Part shown: one piece after another, positions 31,470-38,529 of the stretch
Layout of the letters: each line of letters opens with the position of its first letter
Position numbering within the stretch: the stretch's first letter is position 1
Assembly (NCBI GenBank): GCA_012520235.1
Contig: JAAYOR010000142.1
Location: 1 to 38,529 of the forward strand
Reading direction: 5' to 3'
DNA: 38,529 bases
Source: Fretibacterium sp.
Lineage (GTDB): Bacteria > Synergistota > Synergistia > Synergistales > Aminobacteriaceae
Program-made: the position numbers and the translations under genes
The notes under the pieces: generated by a model
Seen by the model: only the letters and a program-made list of their open reading frames with translations
Told to the model about the DNA's origin: nothing
Database searches by the model: none

Positions 31470-33089
31470 ATGGATAAAATGCCCAACAAGTTTTTTCGAT
31501 TCGCAGCGCTGGTTATAGTGCTCTTTTTTCTGTCCCTCATTCCCGCCTCGGCGGAGCCCAGGTACGGCGGGACCCTTCGCTGGCGCATGGATAGCCTGCC
31601 GCAAACCCTTGACCCTGCTTCCGCCACTTTTATGACATCCATGCGCACACTCTCCCTCTGCGGTGAGGCCCTGGTAGGACTTCAGAAGGACGGGAGAAGC
31701 ATCGCCCCTCTCCTCGCCGAATCCTGGGAAACCAACAGGAATTCCACTGTCTGGACTTTCCAGCTGAGGCAGGGGGTGACCTTTCAGAAGACAGGGGCTA
31801 AAGGCAAGCCAACAGCCAACGGAGGCCGGGAGCTCGTGGCAGCCGACGTCAAATACTCCCTGGAACGTCTGGTCCGGAAGCATTCCCCGCGCATCTATTT
31901 CCTGAATCAGGTCAGAGGCTTCCAGGAGTTCTGGGACGGAAGGACAAAAGAATGGGAGGGCATTGAAGTCCTGAACGACCACACCGTGCGCTTCACTCTT
32001 TCTATCCCCTACGCGCCCTTTCTAGCCGCCCTCAGCTACGTCTCGTTCTGCATAGTACCCCATGAGGACGCCGAGGATGACTCGTTTCAGCTCTTCCCCG
32101 TCGGCACAGGCCCTTTTATCGTCAGAGACTGGCAGGAAGACCGGATCGTTCTGGAGAGGAACCCCGACTATTGGATACATGACACGAACGGGCGCACTCT
32201 GCCCTACCTGGATGGCGTTGAGCTGATCTCCATCCCCGAGAGTCCGGATGCTGTCACAGCCTTCCAGAACGCTTCCATCGACGTCCTGCCCGACGTGCCG
32301 AGCACCCTGCGCTCAACCTTCGAGGGCAAGGAGGGCTACCAATCCCGCGCCAGTCTTCTCACCTGCTACTAAGGCATGGCTGTCGATCAAAAGCCCTTTG
32401 ACGATCCCAAGGTCCGGCGCGCGTTCAACTACGCAGTGAATCGAGAGGAGCTCAACGAACGCCTGATGGAAGGCAGCCATATCCTCGCCAAAGGCGTCTT
32501 GCCCCCCGGGATGCCGGGTTTCAACCCGGACCTGAAGTCCTACACCTACGATCCGGAGAAGGCCAAAGACCTGCTTAAAGAGGCCGGCTATGAAAACGGG
32601 CTCTCCGTGACGCTCGCCTGCACGGAGAACAAGGCTCAGATAACCCTGGCCAAAGGCATCGCAGAGCAGCTGGCCCGGATAGGCGTCCAGGTGACCCTCC
32701 ATATCTCCGACGGCAACTCGCACTACACCGCCGTGAGAGCCGGTGAGCATGCCTTCTTCCACGCGATCTGGGCGGGAGACTACCCCGACCCGGACAACTT
32801 TCTCTACAACCTCTTCTCCTCCGACAACTTCGGCGCCAAGGGCAACTACACCCACTACAAGAACGATGAAGTCGACTCCTGGCTATGGGCGGCTCGACGC
32901 ACCCTCTCCCCCAAAGACCGCATTGAGCTCTACCGAAAGGCCGAACAGCAGATAGTGGACGACGCACCCTGGCTCTTCCTTTATTATGACAACACCGACC
33001 TGCTCGCCCTCCCCGAGGTGCAGGGGCTTAAGCTGGCTTTTTTGGGATACTACCTGACGCCCCTGACCGAGGTCTGGAAGACAGAATAA
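31470..33089 (+). pseudogene. Second DppA-type binding protein, interrupted by one in-frame TAA
   Basis: The full frame is 540 codons and aligns with the intact dppA along its length, but codon 301 (32370-32372) is TAA. The intact copy has TYR there (QYYGMAV against CY-stop-GMAV), so a single TAC-to-TAA change explains it. The first part has a signal peptide (residues 1-28) and the front of the SBP_bac_5 fold. The second part continues in the same frame to 33089 with GDYPDPDNFLYNLF and the usual end. There is no frameshift and no other stop, so the break is recent or is a sequencing error. TAA is not a known recoding codon for selenocysteine or pyrrolysine. The back half has an ATG at 32376, but no SD or signal peptide. 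Confidence 0.85.
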
Positions 33090-33157
33090 CGCCCACCGCA
33101 ACTTGGGAGCTCAAACTTCTCAGATACCTTAGCGTTATATGACATATTGAAAACAGA

Positions 33158-33229
33158 ATTAACCACGAAAGCTTATATGGCATGTTTTTCTTTTTTTCGT
33201 GTCTTTCGCGTGGTTCGCGGTTCATGAAA
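33158..33229. repeat. Degenerate 9-base repeat element (CACGAA-type)
   Basis: Read on the minus strand, four consecutive 9-base units run GAACCGCGA, ACCACGCGA, AAGACACGA and AAAAAAGAA. An inverted, single ACCACGAAAG copy lies at the other end (33161-33170). Similar arrays of ACCACGAA-like units are common as interspersed intergenic elements in many bacteria. Nothing here is coding. Confidence 0.5.
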
Positions 33230-33355
33230 TAAGTCCTTTTTTAGTCTGTGCGAAGTTTGAGTTAGGGGTCCGCCTGTCGCCCATAGAGCCTCCTAGGCAG
33301 GTCCCGTTTTATGCAGACTGCCCCACGGACCTTCATCAGCCCCCACAACAGACAT

Positions 33356-33386
33356 CCCCACCGGCCTCCGAGGTCGGTGGGGGTTT
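33356..33386 (+). terminator. Terminator after the broken binding-protein gene
   Basis: CCCCACCGGCCT and AGGTCGGTGGGG pair over 12 bases with one G-U pair and a three-base loop, followed by GTTTTCTTT. Confidence 0.75.
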
Positions 33387-33416
33387 TCTTTGGTGCCTTT
33401 GGATTCAGAAAGGCCC

Positions 33417-33445
33417 TGTCTTTTTGGGTGGCCTACGTTTATAAT
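33417..33445 (+). promoter_or_regulatory. Candidate promoter of the aldo/keto reductase gene
   Basis: TATAAT (33440-33445) lies 17 bases after TGTCTT (33417-33422). The same TGTCTTTTT-to-TATAAT spacing occurs at 31309-31337, again just after a terminator. The -35 is a poor match. Confidence 0.35.
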
Positions 33446-33616
33446 GAAAGGACAAAGGCTTTGAGGGAACAGTTGCGCTTGCGCGTCTCTTCTTAGTTTT
33501 GCGTATCGCACCTCCCCCCTTCCTGACGGGAGAAAGCCTCGGGGAAGGACTGTAAGGGAGGCTCTTTAGCGAACCGCAACTGAGTTTACAGAATTATTCA
33601 GAGGGGGAATGTTGAG

Positions 33617-34753
33617 ATGCTTCACCGCGAGATCCCGCGTCTGGGCAAAGAGTATTCCATCCTGGGCTTTGGCTGTATGCGCCTGCCCACGAAAGACGGC
33701 CTCATCGATGAGCCTAAGGCCGAGGCTCTGATGCGGGAGGCCTTTGAGGGTGGGATTAATTATTTTGACGCGGCCTGGCCTTATCACGGCGGAAAATGCG
33801 AGGAGTTTGTGGGCCGTGCCATGAAGCCCTGGCGCGACAAGGTGACCCTGGTGACAAAACTGCCGGTCTGGCTGCTGGAGAAGCCGGAGGACATGGAGAA
33901 CTTCCTGCACAAACAGCTGGAGTTCCTTCGCACGGACCACTTCGACATCTACCTGTTGCACTCGATGAACGCAGAGCGATGGGACAAGATGCAGAGAATG
34001 AACGCTCTGGACTTCCTGGAGAGAGCCCGGAAGGCCGGAAAGATACGGGGCATCGGCTTCTCTTTTCACGATGGCCTGAACTCGTTTAAGACTATTGCTG
34101 ATGCTTATCCCTGGGATATGTGCCAGATTCAGTACAACCTTCTGGACGACAACTTTCAGGCCGGTACGGAGGGCCTACGCTATGCAGCTTCAAAAGGACT
34201 CAGTGTCGTGGTGATGGAGCCCCTCAAGGGGGGCAACATAAGCTTACCCGTGCCCGAGGAATTGAAGTCCGAGGCTAAAGCGGCGGGCTACACCGCCCCT
34301 AATCTGGCGGACCTGGGCCTGCGTTGGGTTTGGGACCATCCGGAGGTCTCGGTGGTCCTGAGCGGCATGACAACCCCCGAGCAGCTGAGGCAGAACCTCG
34401 CCTCCGCCAAACGCGGTATGCCGGGCAACCTGAGCGACGCCGAACGGACGTTCGCCGCACAGGTCAGGAGTTTCTTTGTCGAGCGAATGAGGGTGCCCTG
34501 CACATCCTGTGCCTACTGCAAGCCCTGTCCTCAGGGCGTGGACATCCCTCAGTGCTTCACCAATCTGAACAACGCGGCTATCTCGGGCAACTGGGAGGCC
34601 CAGAAGGCCAACTACAACTACATCCTGGCCCCGGACCGGGAGGGAAAGAAGGCCTCGCACTGTGTGGAGTGCGGCGAGTGCGAGCCGAAATGCCCTCAGA
34701 GGATCCCCATCCGCGAAAAGCTCAAGGAGGTCGTCGCAGCCTTTGAAAGCTGA
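33617..34753 (+). CDS. Aldo/keto reductase with ferredoxin-like C-terminal domain
   Basis: This 378-residue protein has an aldo/keto-reductase barrel (residues 1-270) with the catalytic tetrad: D51 in YFDAA, Y56 in AWPYHGG, lysine in VTKLP and histidine in YLLHSM. A C-terminal domain has two cysteine clusters, CTSCAYCKPCPQGVDIP and CVECGECEPKCPQ, which should bind two [4Fe-4S] clusters. Such fusions are typical of anaerobes and presumably couple ferredoxin-type electrons to carbonyl reduction; substrate unknown. GAGGGGGAATG lies just before the ATG at 33617. It is monocistronic or leads into the NSS gene 139 bases away. Confidence 0.9.
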   Translation: MLHREIPRLGKEYSILGFGCMRLPTKDGLIDEPKAEALMREAFEGGINYFDAAWPYHGGKCEEFVGRAMKPWRDKVTLVTKLPVWLLEKPEDMENFLHKQLEFLRTDHFDIYLLHSMNAERWDKMQRMNALDFLERARKAGKIRGIGFSFHDGLNSFKTIADAYPWDMCQIQYNLLDDNFQAGTEGLRYAASKGLSVVVMEPLKGGNISLPVPEELKSEAKAAGYTAPNLADLGLRWVWDHPEVSVVLSGMTTPEQLRQNLASAKRGMPGNLSDAERTFAAQVRSFFVERMRVPCTSCAYCKPCPQGVDIPQCFTNLNNAAISGNWEAQKANYNYILAPDREGKKASHCVECGECEPKCPQRIPIREKLKEVVAAFES

Positions 34754-34774
34754 ATCCAGGGGCGCGGTTCTGAG

Positions 34775-34822
34775 CGGCGTGATTTTCGGGGAAGTGACAG
34801 ACCTTTTCCGAAAATCATGCCG
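34775..34822 (+). other. 20-base hairpin between the reductase and NSS genes
   Basis: CGGCGTGATTTTCGGGGAAG and CTTTTCCGAAAATCATGCCG pair over 20 bases, counting three G-U pairs, with an 8-base loop. The G-U pairs form only in plus-strand RNA, so the structure belongs to plus-strand transcripts. No T-run follows, so it may be a weak terminator or a leader structure of the NSS gene. Confidence 0.6.
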
Positions 34823-34892
34823 TTCTCCATAATGGGACCGTCAGCCTCGCTCCAAAATCTTCACATTTTGAAAATTTCAGGGGGAGTTACTA

Positions 34893-36275
34893 ATGGAAAA
34901 AGTAAATTCTCGGGAATCTCTGGCAAGCCGTCTGGGCTTCATCTTCCTGTCTGCGGGATGCGCCATCGGTCTGGGCAACGTCTGGCGCTTCCCTTACATC
35001 ACGGGACAATACGGTGGAGGAGCGTTCGTGGTGCTCTACCTCCTCTGCCTCTTGTTCCTGGCTCTGCCTATTATGGTGATGGAGTTCGCCGTGGGGCGCG
35101 CCTCCAGACAGAGTATCGTGGGGTCCTTCAAGGCGCTCCAGCCGAAAGGGACCTACTGGTCGCTCTTCGGGTACCTGGGGCTGGCCGGCAACTACATCCT
35201 GATGATGTTCTACACCACGGTCACGGGCTGGATGCTGGCCTATACGTGGCAGGCAGCTGCAGGCAGGCTCGCGATCCTGACCCCTGAACAGATAGGCGCG
35301 CACTTCGGCGCAATGCTTGCCGACCCCTGGACGATGCCGCTATGGCTCTTCCTGGCCATCCTCATCGGCTCGGCCATCTGCGGCATCGGCCTTCAGAGGG
35401 GCGTTGAGCGCATCACCAAGCTGATGATGGCCGGGCTTTTCCTCATCATGATCGCCCTGGCCTTGCGCTCCGTGACTCTGCCGGGCGCCGGGAAGGGACT
35501 GAGCTTCTACCTGAAACCCAACTTCGGCAATCTCGTCGCAAAGGGCCTGTGGACCAGCGTCTATGCGGCCATGGGACAGGCCTTCTTCACTCTCAGCATC
35601 GGCGTCGGCAGCATGGCTATCTTCGGAAGCTACATCAGCCGCGATCGGGCTCTTACGGGCGAGTCCGTCATCATCACGGCGCTCGATACCTTTGTGGCAA
35701 TCACCGCGGGCCTCATCATCTTTCCGGCCTGCTTTGCCTACAACATCGACCCCGGCGCAGGGCCGGGCCTCATTTTCGTCACCCTCCCCACCATGTTCAA
35801 CCACATGCCTCAGGGCCGTCTGTGGAGCGCTCTTTTCTTCCTGTTCATGAGCTTTGCGGCCATGTCCACAGTCGTGGCAGTTTTTGAGCACCTCATCGCC
35901 AGCTCCATGGATATACTGGGCTGGAGCCGCAAAAAGGCGACGACCGTCAACTTTTTCGCCATCTTCATCCTGTCGCTCCCCTGTGTGCTGGGCTTCAACG
36001 TCTGGAGCTCCTTCGCCCCTCTGGGCAAGGGCACCATCGTGTTGGACCTGGAGGACTTCATCCTCAGCAACAATCTGCTACCCCTGGGCGCCATCGTCTA
36101 CCTGCTCTTCTGCTGCTCGCGCTACGGCTGGGGCTGGGACAACTTCATCGCCGAAGCCGACGCGGGAGAGGGGCTGAAGTTCCCTCGCGCCCTGCGCGGC
36201 TACCTGCTTTATGTCCTGCCGCTTATCATGTTGGCCATCTTCGCCTTCGGATACTACGAGAAATTCTTCAAGTAA
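34893..36275 (+). CDS. Sodium-dependent amino-acid transporter (NSS / SLC6 family)
   Basis: This 460-residue protein has about eleven membrane segments and the LeuT fold. The TM1 signature GCAIGLGNVWRFPYI (residues 19-33) and the TM8 region FAAMSTVVAVFEHL with the Na2-site Ser-Thr are present. Family members import amino acids, often hydrophobic or aromatic, with sodium. GGGGGAG is 7 bases before the start. The C-terminus ends YYEKFFK at 36275, and a decayed copy of this end lies at 38095-38195. I found no MetS-like small partner next to it. Confidence 0.92.
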   Translation: MEKVNSRESLASRLGFIFLSAGCAIGLGNVWRFPYITGQYGGGAFVVLYLLCLLFLALPIMVMEFAVGRASRQSIVGSFKALQPKGTYWSLFGYLGLAGNYILMMFYTTVTGWMLAYTWQAAAGRLAILTPEQIGAHFGAMLADPWTMPLWLFLAILIGSAICGIGLQRGVERITKLMMAGLFLIMIALALRSVTLPGAGKGLSFYLKPNFGNLVAKGLWTSVYAAMGQAFFTLSIGVGSMAIFGSYISRDRALTGESVIITALDTFVAITAGLIIFPACFAYNIDPGAGPGLIFVTLPTMFNHMPQGRLWSALFFLFMSFAAMSTVVAVFEHLIASSMDILGWSRKKATTVNFFAIFILSLPCVLGFNVWSSFAPLGKGTIVLDLEDFILSNNLLPLGAIVYLLFCCSRYGWGWDNFIAEADAGEGLKFPRALRGYLLYVLPLIMLAIFAFGYYEKFFK

Positions 36276-36432
36276 ACAGTCGGTACGGATTGTCGCACGG
36301 AGATGCAAGGATGGCGCGGCCGAAAGTCGCACCCCCCTTATCACGTATATCCAGCCCTGTCCTGCCGGCTCCCCACCATGTTCCTCGGCCCGCAGGTCGT
36401 CAGGACATGGTAGACAGCAGGAGGTGCTACTT

Positions 36433-38037
36433 ATGAAGAACTTTGACCGGATACTGCGCAACGGGCGAATATGCGACGGAACAGGGAATCCCTCCTTCCA
36501 CGGCGATATCGGGATCTCAGGAGACCGCATTGAAGCCGTAGGGAGGTTGGACGCCGCTCAGGCTGCCGAGATCGTGGACATCTCGGGGCTCGTGGTCTCC
36601 CCCGGCTTCATCGACCTTCACAACCATGTGGACCATGGTATCCTCGCGTACCCCGATGCGGACAGCTACATCATGCAGGGGGTAACCACCTCCGTGGTGG
36701 GGAACTGCGGGCTCTCCATGGCCCCGGTCTCCGCCGCTTACAGGGAAGATGTCCGGGGATACCTGAAACCCTTCCTGGACAAGAAGGCCCCCTACTCCTG
36801 GGACTGGTCTAACCTCAGCGAATTTTTCTCCTGCGTTACCAAATCCGGCATTACCCAGAACCTGGCCCCCCTAGTCGGGCAGGGGACACTGCGCATCGCT
36901 GTGAAGGGCTTCGACCCCACTCCTGCGACGGACGACGAGATGAACGCCATGAAGGAACTTCTTCGTGCAGAGCTGGAGAACGGGGCTTTTGGTATGTCCT
37001 CGGGGCTCGTCTACCCTCCGGGTAGCTACACCGGAGCAGAGGAGCTCCGGGAGCTCGCCCGGATCGTGGCGTCCTATGGCGCCTTATACTCCACGCACAT
37101 CCGCAACGAGGCGGACCGGGTCATCAAATCAGTGGACGAGGCCATCGCCCTGGGCGAAGCCGGCGGTGTTTCCGTGCAAGTATCTCACCACAAGGCAGCA
37201 GGGCGAGGGAATTGGGGCAAGGTCCACGCAACGCTGCGCATCATGGAGGAGGCGAGAGCGCGCGGAGTGGACGTCACATGCGATGTCTACCCATACATCG
37301 CCGGCATGACCACCATCACCTCCCTCCTCCCTTCACGCGCCCTGGAGGGCGGCACGGCTAAAATGCTCGCTCGGCTGAAGGACCCAGAGGTGCGCAAAGG
37401 GCTCGCCGAGGAGCTCCATCAGGGGAGCATAGGGGAGGAGAATTGGATAAAGACCCTAGGCTGGGACAACATCGTCATCGCGGAGTCCGGGATCGCCCCC
37501 CAGTACGCCGGTATGTCCCTGGCCCGGATCATCAGCGAGCGAGGAGGCTCAGATCCCTTCGAGACCTTCCTCGACTGGTTCCTTGAGATCCGGGGCGAGG
37601 CCACCATGATCCTCTCTGAGATGGACGAGGCGGATGTCCGCACCGTCATCGCCCATCCTCTCTCCGCCGTGATCTCCGACTCCTGGGTGACAGCCCCTTC
37701 AGCCGGGGGACGTCCCCACCCGAGGGCATACGGCACCTTCCCCCGACTGCTCGGGAAGTACGTCCGGGAGGAAAAGGTACTCTCCCTGGAGGAGGGCGTG
37801 CGGAAGATCACTTCCATGCCGGCGAGAAAAGCGGGCATCAGGGGACGGGGGTTGATCGCTGAGGGGTTCTTCGCGGACCTCGTGGTCTTCGACCCAGAGA
37901 CCATACGGGACAAGGCAACCTTCCTGGACCCCCACCAATACCCGGAAGGCATCCGGCACGTGCTGGTGAACGGACAGGTAGTCGTGACGAACAACACCCT
38001 TCTGGGGGTGCGCCCCGGAAAGATTCTCAGAAAATAG
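36433..38037 (+). CDS. N-acyl-D-amino-acid deacylase (D-aminoacylase family amidohydrolase)
   Basis: This 534-residue zinc amidohydrolase has H63 and H65 (DLHNHVDHG), the zinc-ligand cysteine C92 (VVGNCGLSMAP), and the motifs GMSSGLVYPPGSYTG, YSTHIRNE, VSHHKAAG and VISDSWVTAP seen in D-aminoacylases. It would release free D-amino acids from N-acyl-D-amino acids; N-acyl-D-glutamate or dihydroorotase-like variants are alternatives. CAGGAGGTG lies 8 bases before the ATG at 36433; the open frame from 36211 overlaps the NSS gene and is not used. It follows the NSS transporter by 157 bases and ends in a hairpin terminator. The gene lies exactly between two copies of the NSS 3' end. Confidence 0.9.
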   Translation: MKNFDRILRNGRICDGTGNPSFHGDIGISGDRIEAVGRLDAAQAAEIVDISGLVVSPGFIDLHNHVDHGILAYPDADSYIMQGVTTSVVGNCGLSMAPVSAAYREDVRGYLKPFLDKKAPYSWDWSNLSEFFSCVTKSGITQNLAPLVGQGTLRIAVKGFDPTPATDDEMNAMKELLRAELENGAFGMSSGLVYPPGSYTGAEELRELARIVASYGALYSTHIRNEADRVIKSVDEAIALGEAGGVSVQVSHHKAAGRGNWGKVHATLRIMEEARARGVDVTCDVYPYIAGMTTITSLLPSRALEGGTAKMLARLKDPEVRKGLAEELHQGSIGEENWIKTLGWDNIVIAESGIAPQYAGMSLARIISERGGSDPFETFLDWFLEIRGEATMILSEMDEADVRTVIAHPLSAVISDSWVTAPSAGGRPHPRAYGTFPRLLGKYVREEKVLSLEEGVRKITSMPARKAGIRGRGLIAEGFFADLVVFDPETIRDKATFLDPHQYPEGIRHVLVNGQVVVTNNTLLGVRPGKILRK

Positions 38038-38050
38038 GAAAGAACACCTC

Positions 38051-38085
38051 GCGCGGGAGACGGGAACATACGTCTCCCGCGCTTT
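38051..38085 (+). terminator. Terminator after the D-aminoacylase gene
   Basis: GCGCGGGAGACG and CGTCTCCCGCGC form a perfect 12-base stem with an 8-base loop, starting 13 bases after the stop. Only three T follow. Confidence 0.7.
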
Positions 38086-38094
38086 GCAGTGCAT

Positions 38095-38195
38095 CCTGCC
38101 GCTCGTCTGCCCATCTTCGCCTTCAGCTGCTACGAGAAGTTTTTCAAGTAAACAACCCGGTGCGGGTTGCTGCACAAAAATGTAAGGGAGGCACG
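38095..38195 (+). pseudogene. Decayed second copy of the NSS transporter 3' end
   Basis: From CCTGCCGCT to the stop and about 40 bases beyond, this segment matches the end of the NSS gene (36215 onward), including CCATCTTCGCCTTC, TACGAGAA and TTCAAGTAAACA. The frame still encodes IFAFSCYEKFFK-stop, but a 4-base loss upstream breaks the reading frame. The likeness runs on into the 3' flank (TGCACAAAAATGTAAGG against CGCACGGAGATGCAAGG). Confidence 0.75.
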
Positions 38196-38249
38196 CCTCT
38201 CGGCCGCATCTCTGTTTTTTTGCAGCGGAGGGCTGTCGCCGGACTGTGA

Positions 38250-38310
38250 TACAATTTTACTTGAGAAGCCCCCCCTAGGAGGCCTGAGTGATGACAACCT
38301 CCGAAAAAAC
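38250..38310 (+). promoter_or_regulatory. Candidate extended -10 promoter and structured leader of the MNT gene
   Basis: TGATACAAT (38247-38255) forms an extended -10. A nested structure follows: CCCCCC (38269 region) with GGGGGG (38311-38316), and inside it GGAGG (38277-38281) with CCTCC (38298-38302). No known riboswitch is recognised. Confidence 0.3.
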
Positions 38311-38411
38311 GGGGGGAAATTTAAAAAATGGCCAAGTGGAAAAAATTGACTTGGTGTATGCTTTCGCGGAAAAAACATTTGCGGAAATTTGACTGCAGGG
38401 AGGTGTTTTTG

Positions 38412-38529
38412 ATGCCCTTAAACGAGAGAACGCTTTCCTTAATAAGAAAAAAAGCTGAAGAGTATAAAGTAAAGAAACTGATACTGTTTGGTTCCTGTCT
38501 TCATAATACGGAAGATGAGGCAGGAGATA
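38412..38529 (+). CDS. MNT-type nucleotidyltransferase, N-terminal part (runs off the window)
   Basis: The 39 visible codons give an N-terminal helix and the ILFGSC motif of the minimal nucleotidyltransferase (MNT) fold, followed by EDEAGDI, where the family's metal-binding GS...D-x-D pattern begins. The start at 38412 has GGGAGGTG 8 bases upstream; an in-frame ATG at 38328 lacks a good SD. MNT proteins are often the antitoxin partners of HEPN toxins and modify them; no HEPN gene is visible here. The region is much more AT-rich than its left neighbours, which suggests an acquired module. Confidence 0.72.
   Translation, partial: MPLNERTLSLIRKKAEEYKVKKLILFGSCLHNTEDEAGD

Larger units (their letters stand above)
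33090..33616. other. Non-coding region with a repeat-like element and a terminator
   Basis: This 527-base gap has no convincing gene. It contains a degenerate repeat element (33158-33229), a strong hairpin terminator (33356-33386) and a candidate promoter (33417-33445) before the aldo/keto reductase gene. Confidence 0.6.

Noticed and set aside
32370-32372. Stop-codon recoding as an explanation for the interrupted binding protein
   Set aside because: Selenocysteine uses TGA and pyrrolysine uses TAG; the codon here is TAA and the paralogue has tyrosine, so a plain nonsense change fits better.
33158-33229. CRISPR array
   Set aside because: Units are only about 9 bases long, contiguous and degenerate; there are no spacers and no cas genes.
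1840-33262. Shared CTCAAACTTC stretches near 1840, 33108 and 33250 as a dispersed repeat
   Set aside because: The common core is only about 10 bases with loosely similar flanks, too short to separate from chance without a genome-wide count.
38167-38349. 60-codon open frame on the plus strand near the right edge
   Set aside because: It runs through the NSS remnant and the hairpin leader, lacks an SD and does not resemble a protein.

Overview
The window looks like a chromosomal segment of an anaerobic, amino-acid- and peptide-fermenting bacterium, most plausibly a member of the Synergistota. I infer this from gene content and protein style, not from a marker gene: two TRAP systems, a dipeptide ABC importer, NSS and SSS sodium symporters, cyclic-amide and acyl-amino-acid hydrolases, several IclR regulators, a CGGC protein and a C_GCAxxG_C_C protein. 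There are no rRNA, tRNA, CRISPR or recognisable insertion-sequence genes. Starts were set from Shine-Dalgarno (SD) sequences, so several genes are shorter than the longest open frame.

Left end (1-2.7 kb, less GC-rich): an IclR regulator runs off the left edge, then a zinc-type MDR dehydrogenase with its terminator, a 0.6 kb gap with only gene debris, and a small HAD protein of the soluble P-type-ATPase type. From 2.7 to 13.8 kb, on the minus strand, lies one long operon-like array. In transcription order it holds an IclR regulator, an allantoinase-type hydrolase, a 30-residue membrane peptide, an SSS symporter, a second allantoinase-type hydrolase, a hydantoin/allantoin-type racemase, TRAP dctP-dctQ-dctM, a DHDPS-family aldolase and an M20 carbamoylase/allantoate-amidohydrolase-type enzyme. 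It ends in a terminator. The promoter is near consensus and a palindrome overlaps its -10 box. The set reads as import, racemisation, ring opening, decarbamoylation and possibly aldol cleavage of a cyclic ureide.

From 14.0 to 17.2 kb (minus) a second IclR-led unit carries a class V aminotransferase, a CGGC protein and a C_GCAxxG_C_C protein. A YbaN-like membrane protein follows at 17.4-17.8 kb. From 17.9 to 22.5 kb (minus) a GntR/FCD regulator heads an operon with a metallo-beta-lactamase-fold hydrolase and a second TRAP system.

At about 22.6 kb the coding strand switches. From 22.85 to 33.1 kb (plus) an M20D amidohydrolase, leucyl aminopeptidase and dppBCDF-dppA form a peptide uptake and degradation block. 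It is followed by a second dppA-like gene broken by one in-frame TAA. From 33.6 to 38.0 kb are an aldo/keto reductase with a ferredoxin-like tail, an NSS symporter and an N-acyl-D-amino-acid deacylase. A decayed second copy of the NSS 3' end lies just beyond the deacylase. The right end turns AT-rich and begins an MNT nucleotidyltransferase gene.

The most interesting points are the ureide operon with its tiny membrane peptide and its dctP/dctQ stem-loop, the nonsense-broken binding protein, the duplicated NSS tail flanking the deacylase gene, and the mutually exclusive hairpins before the CGGC gene.
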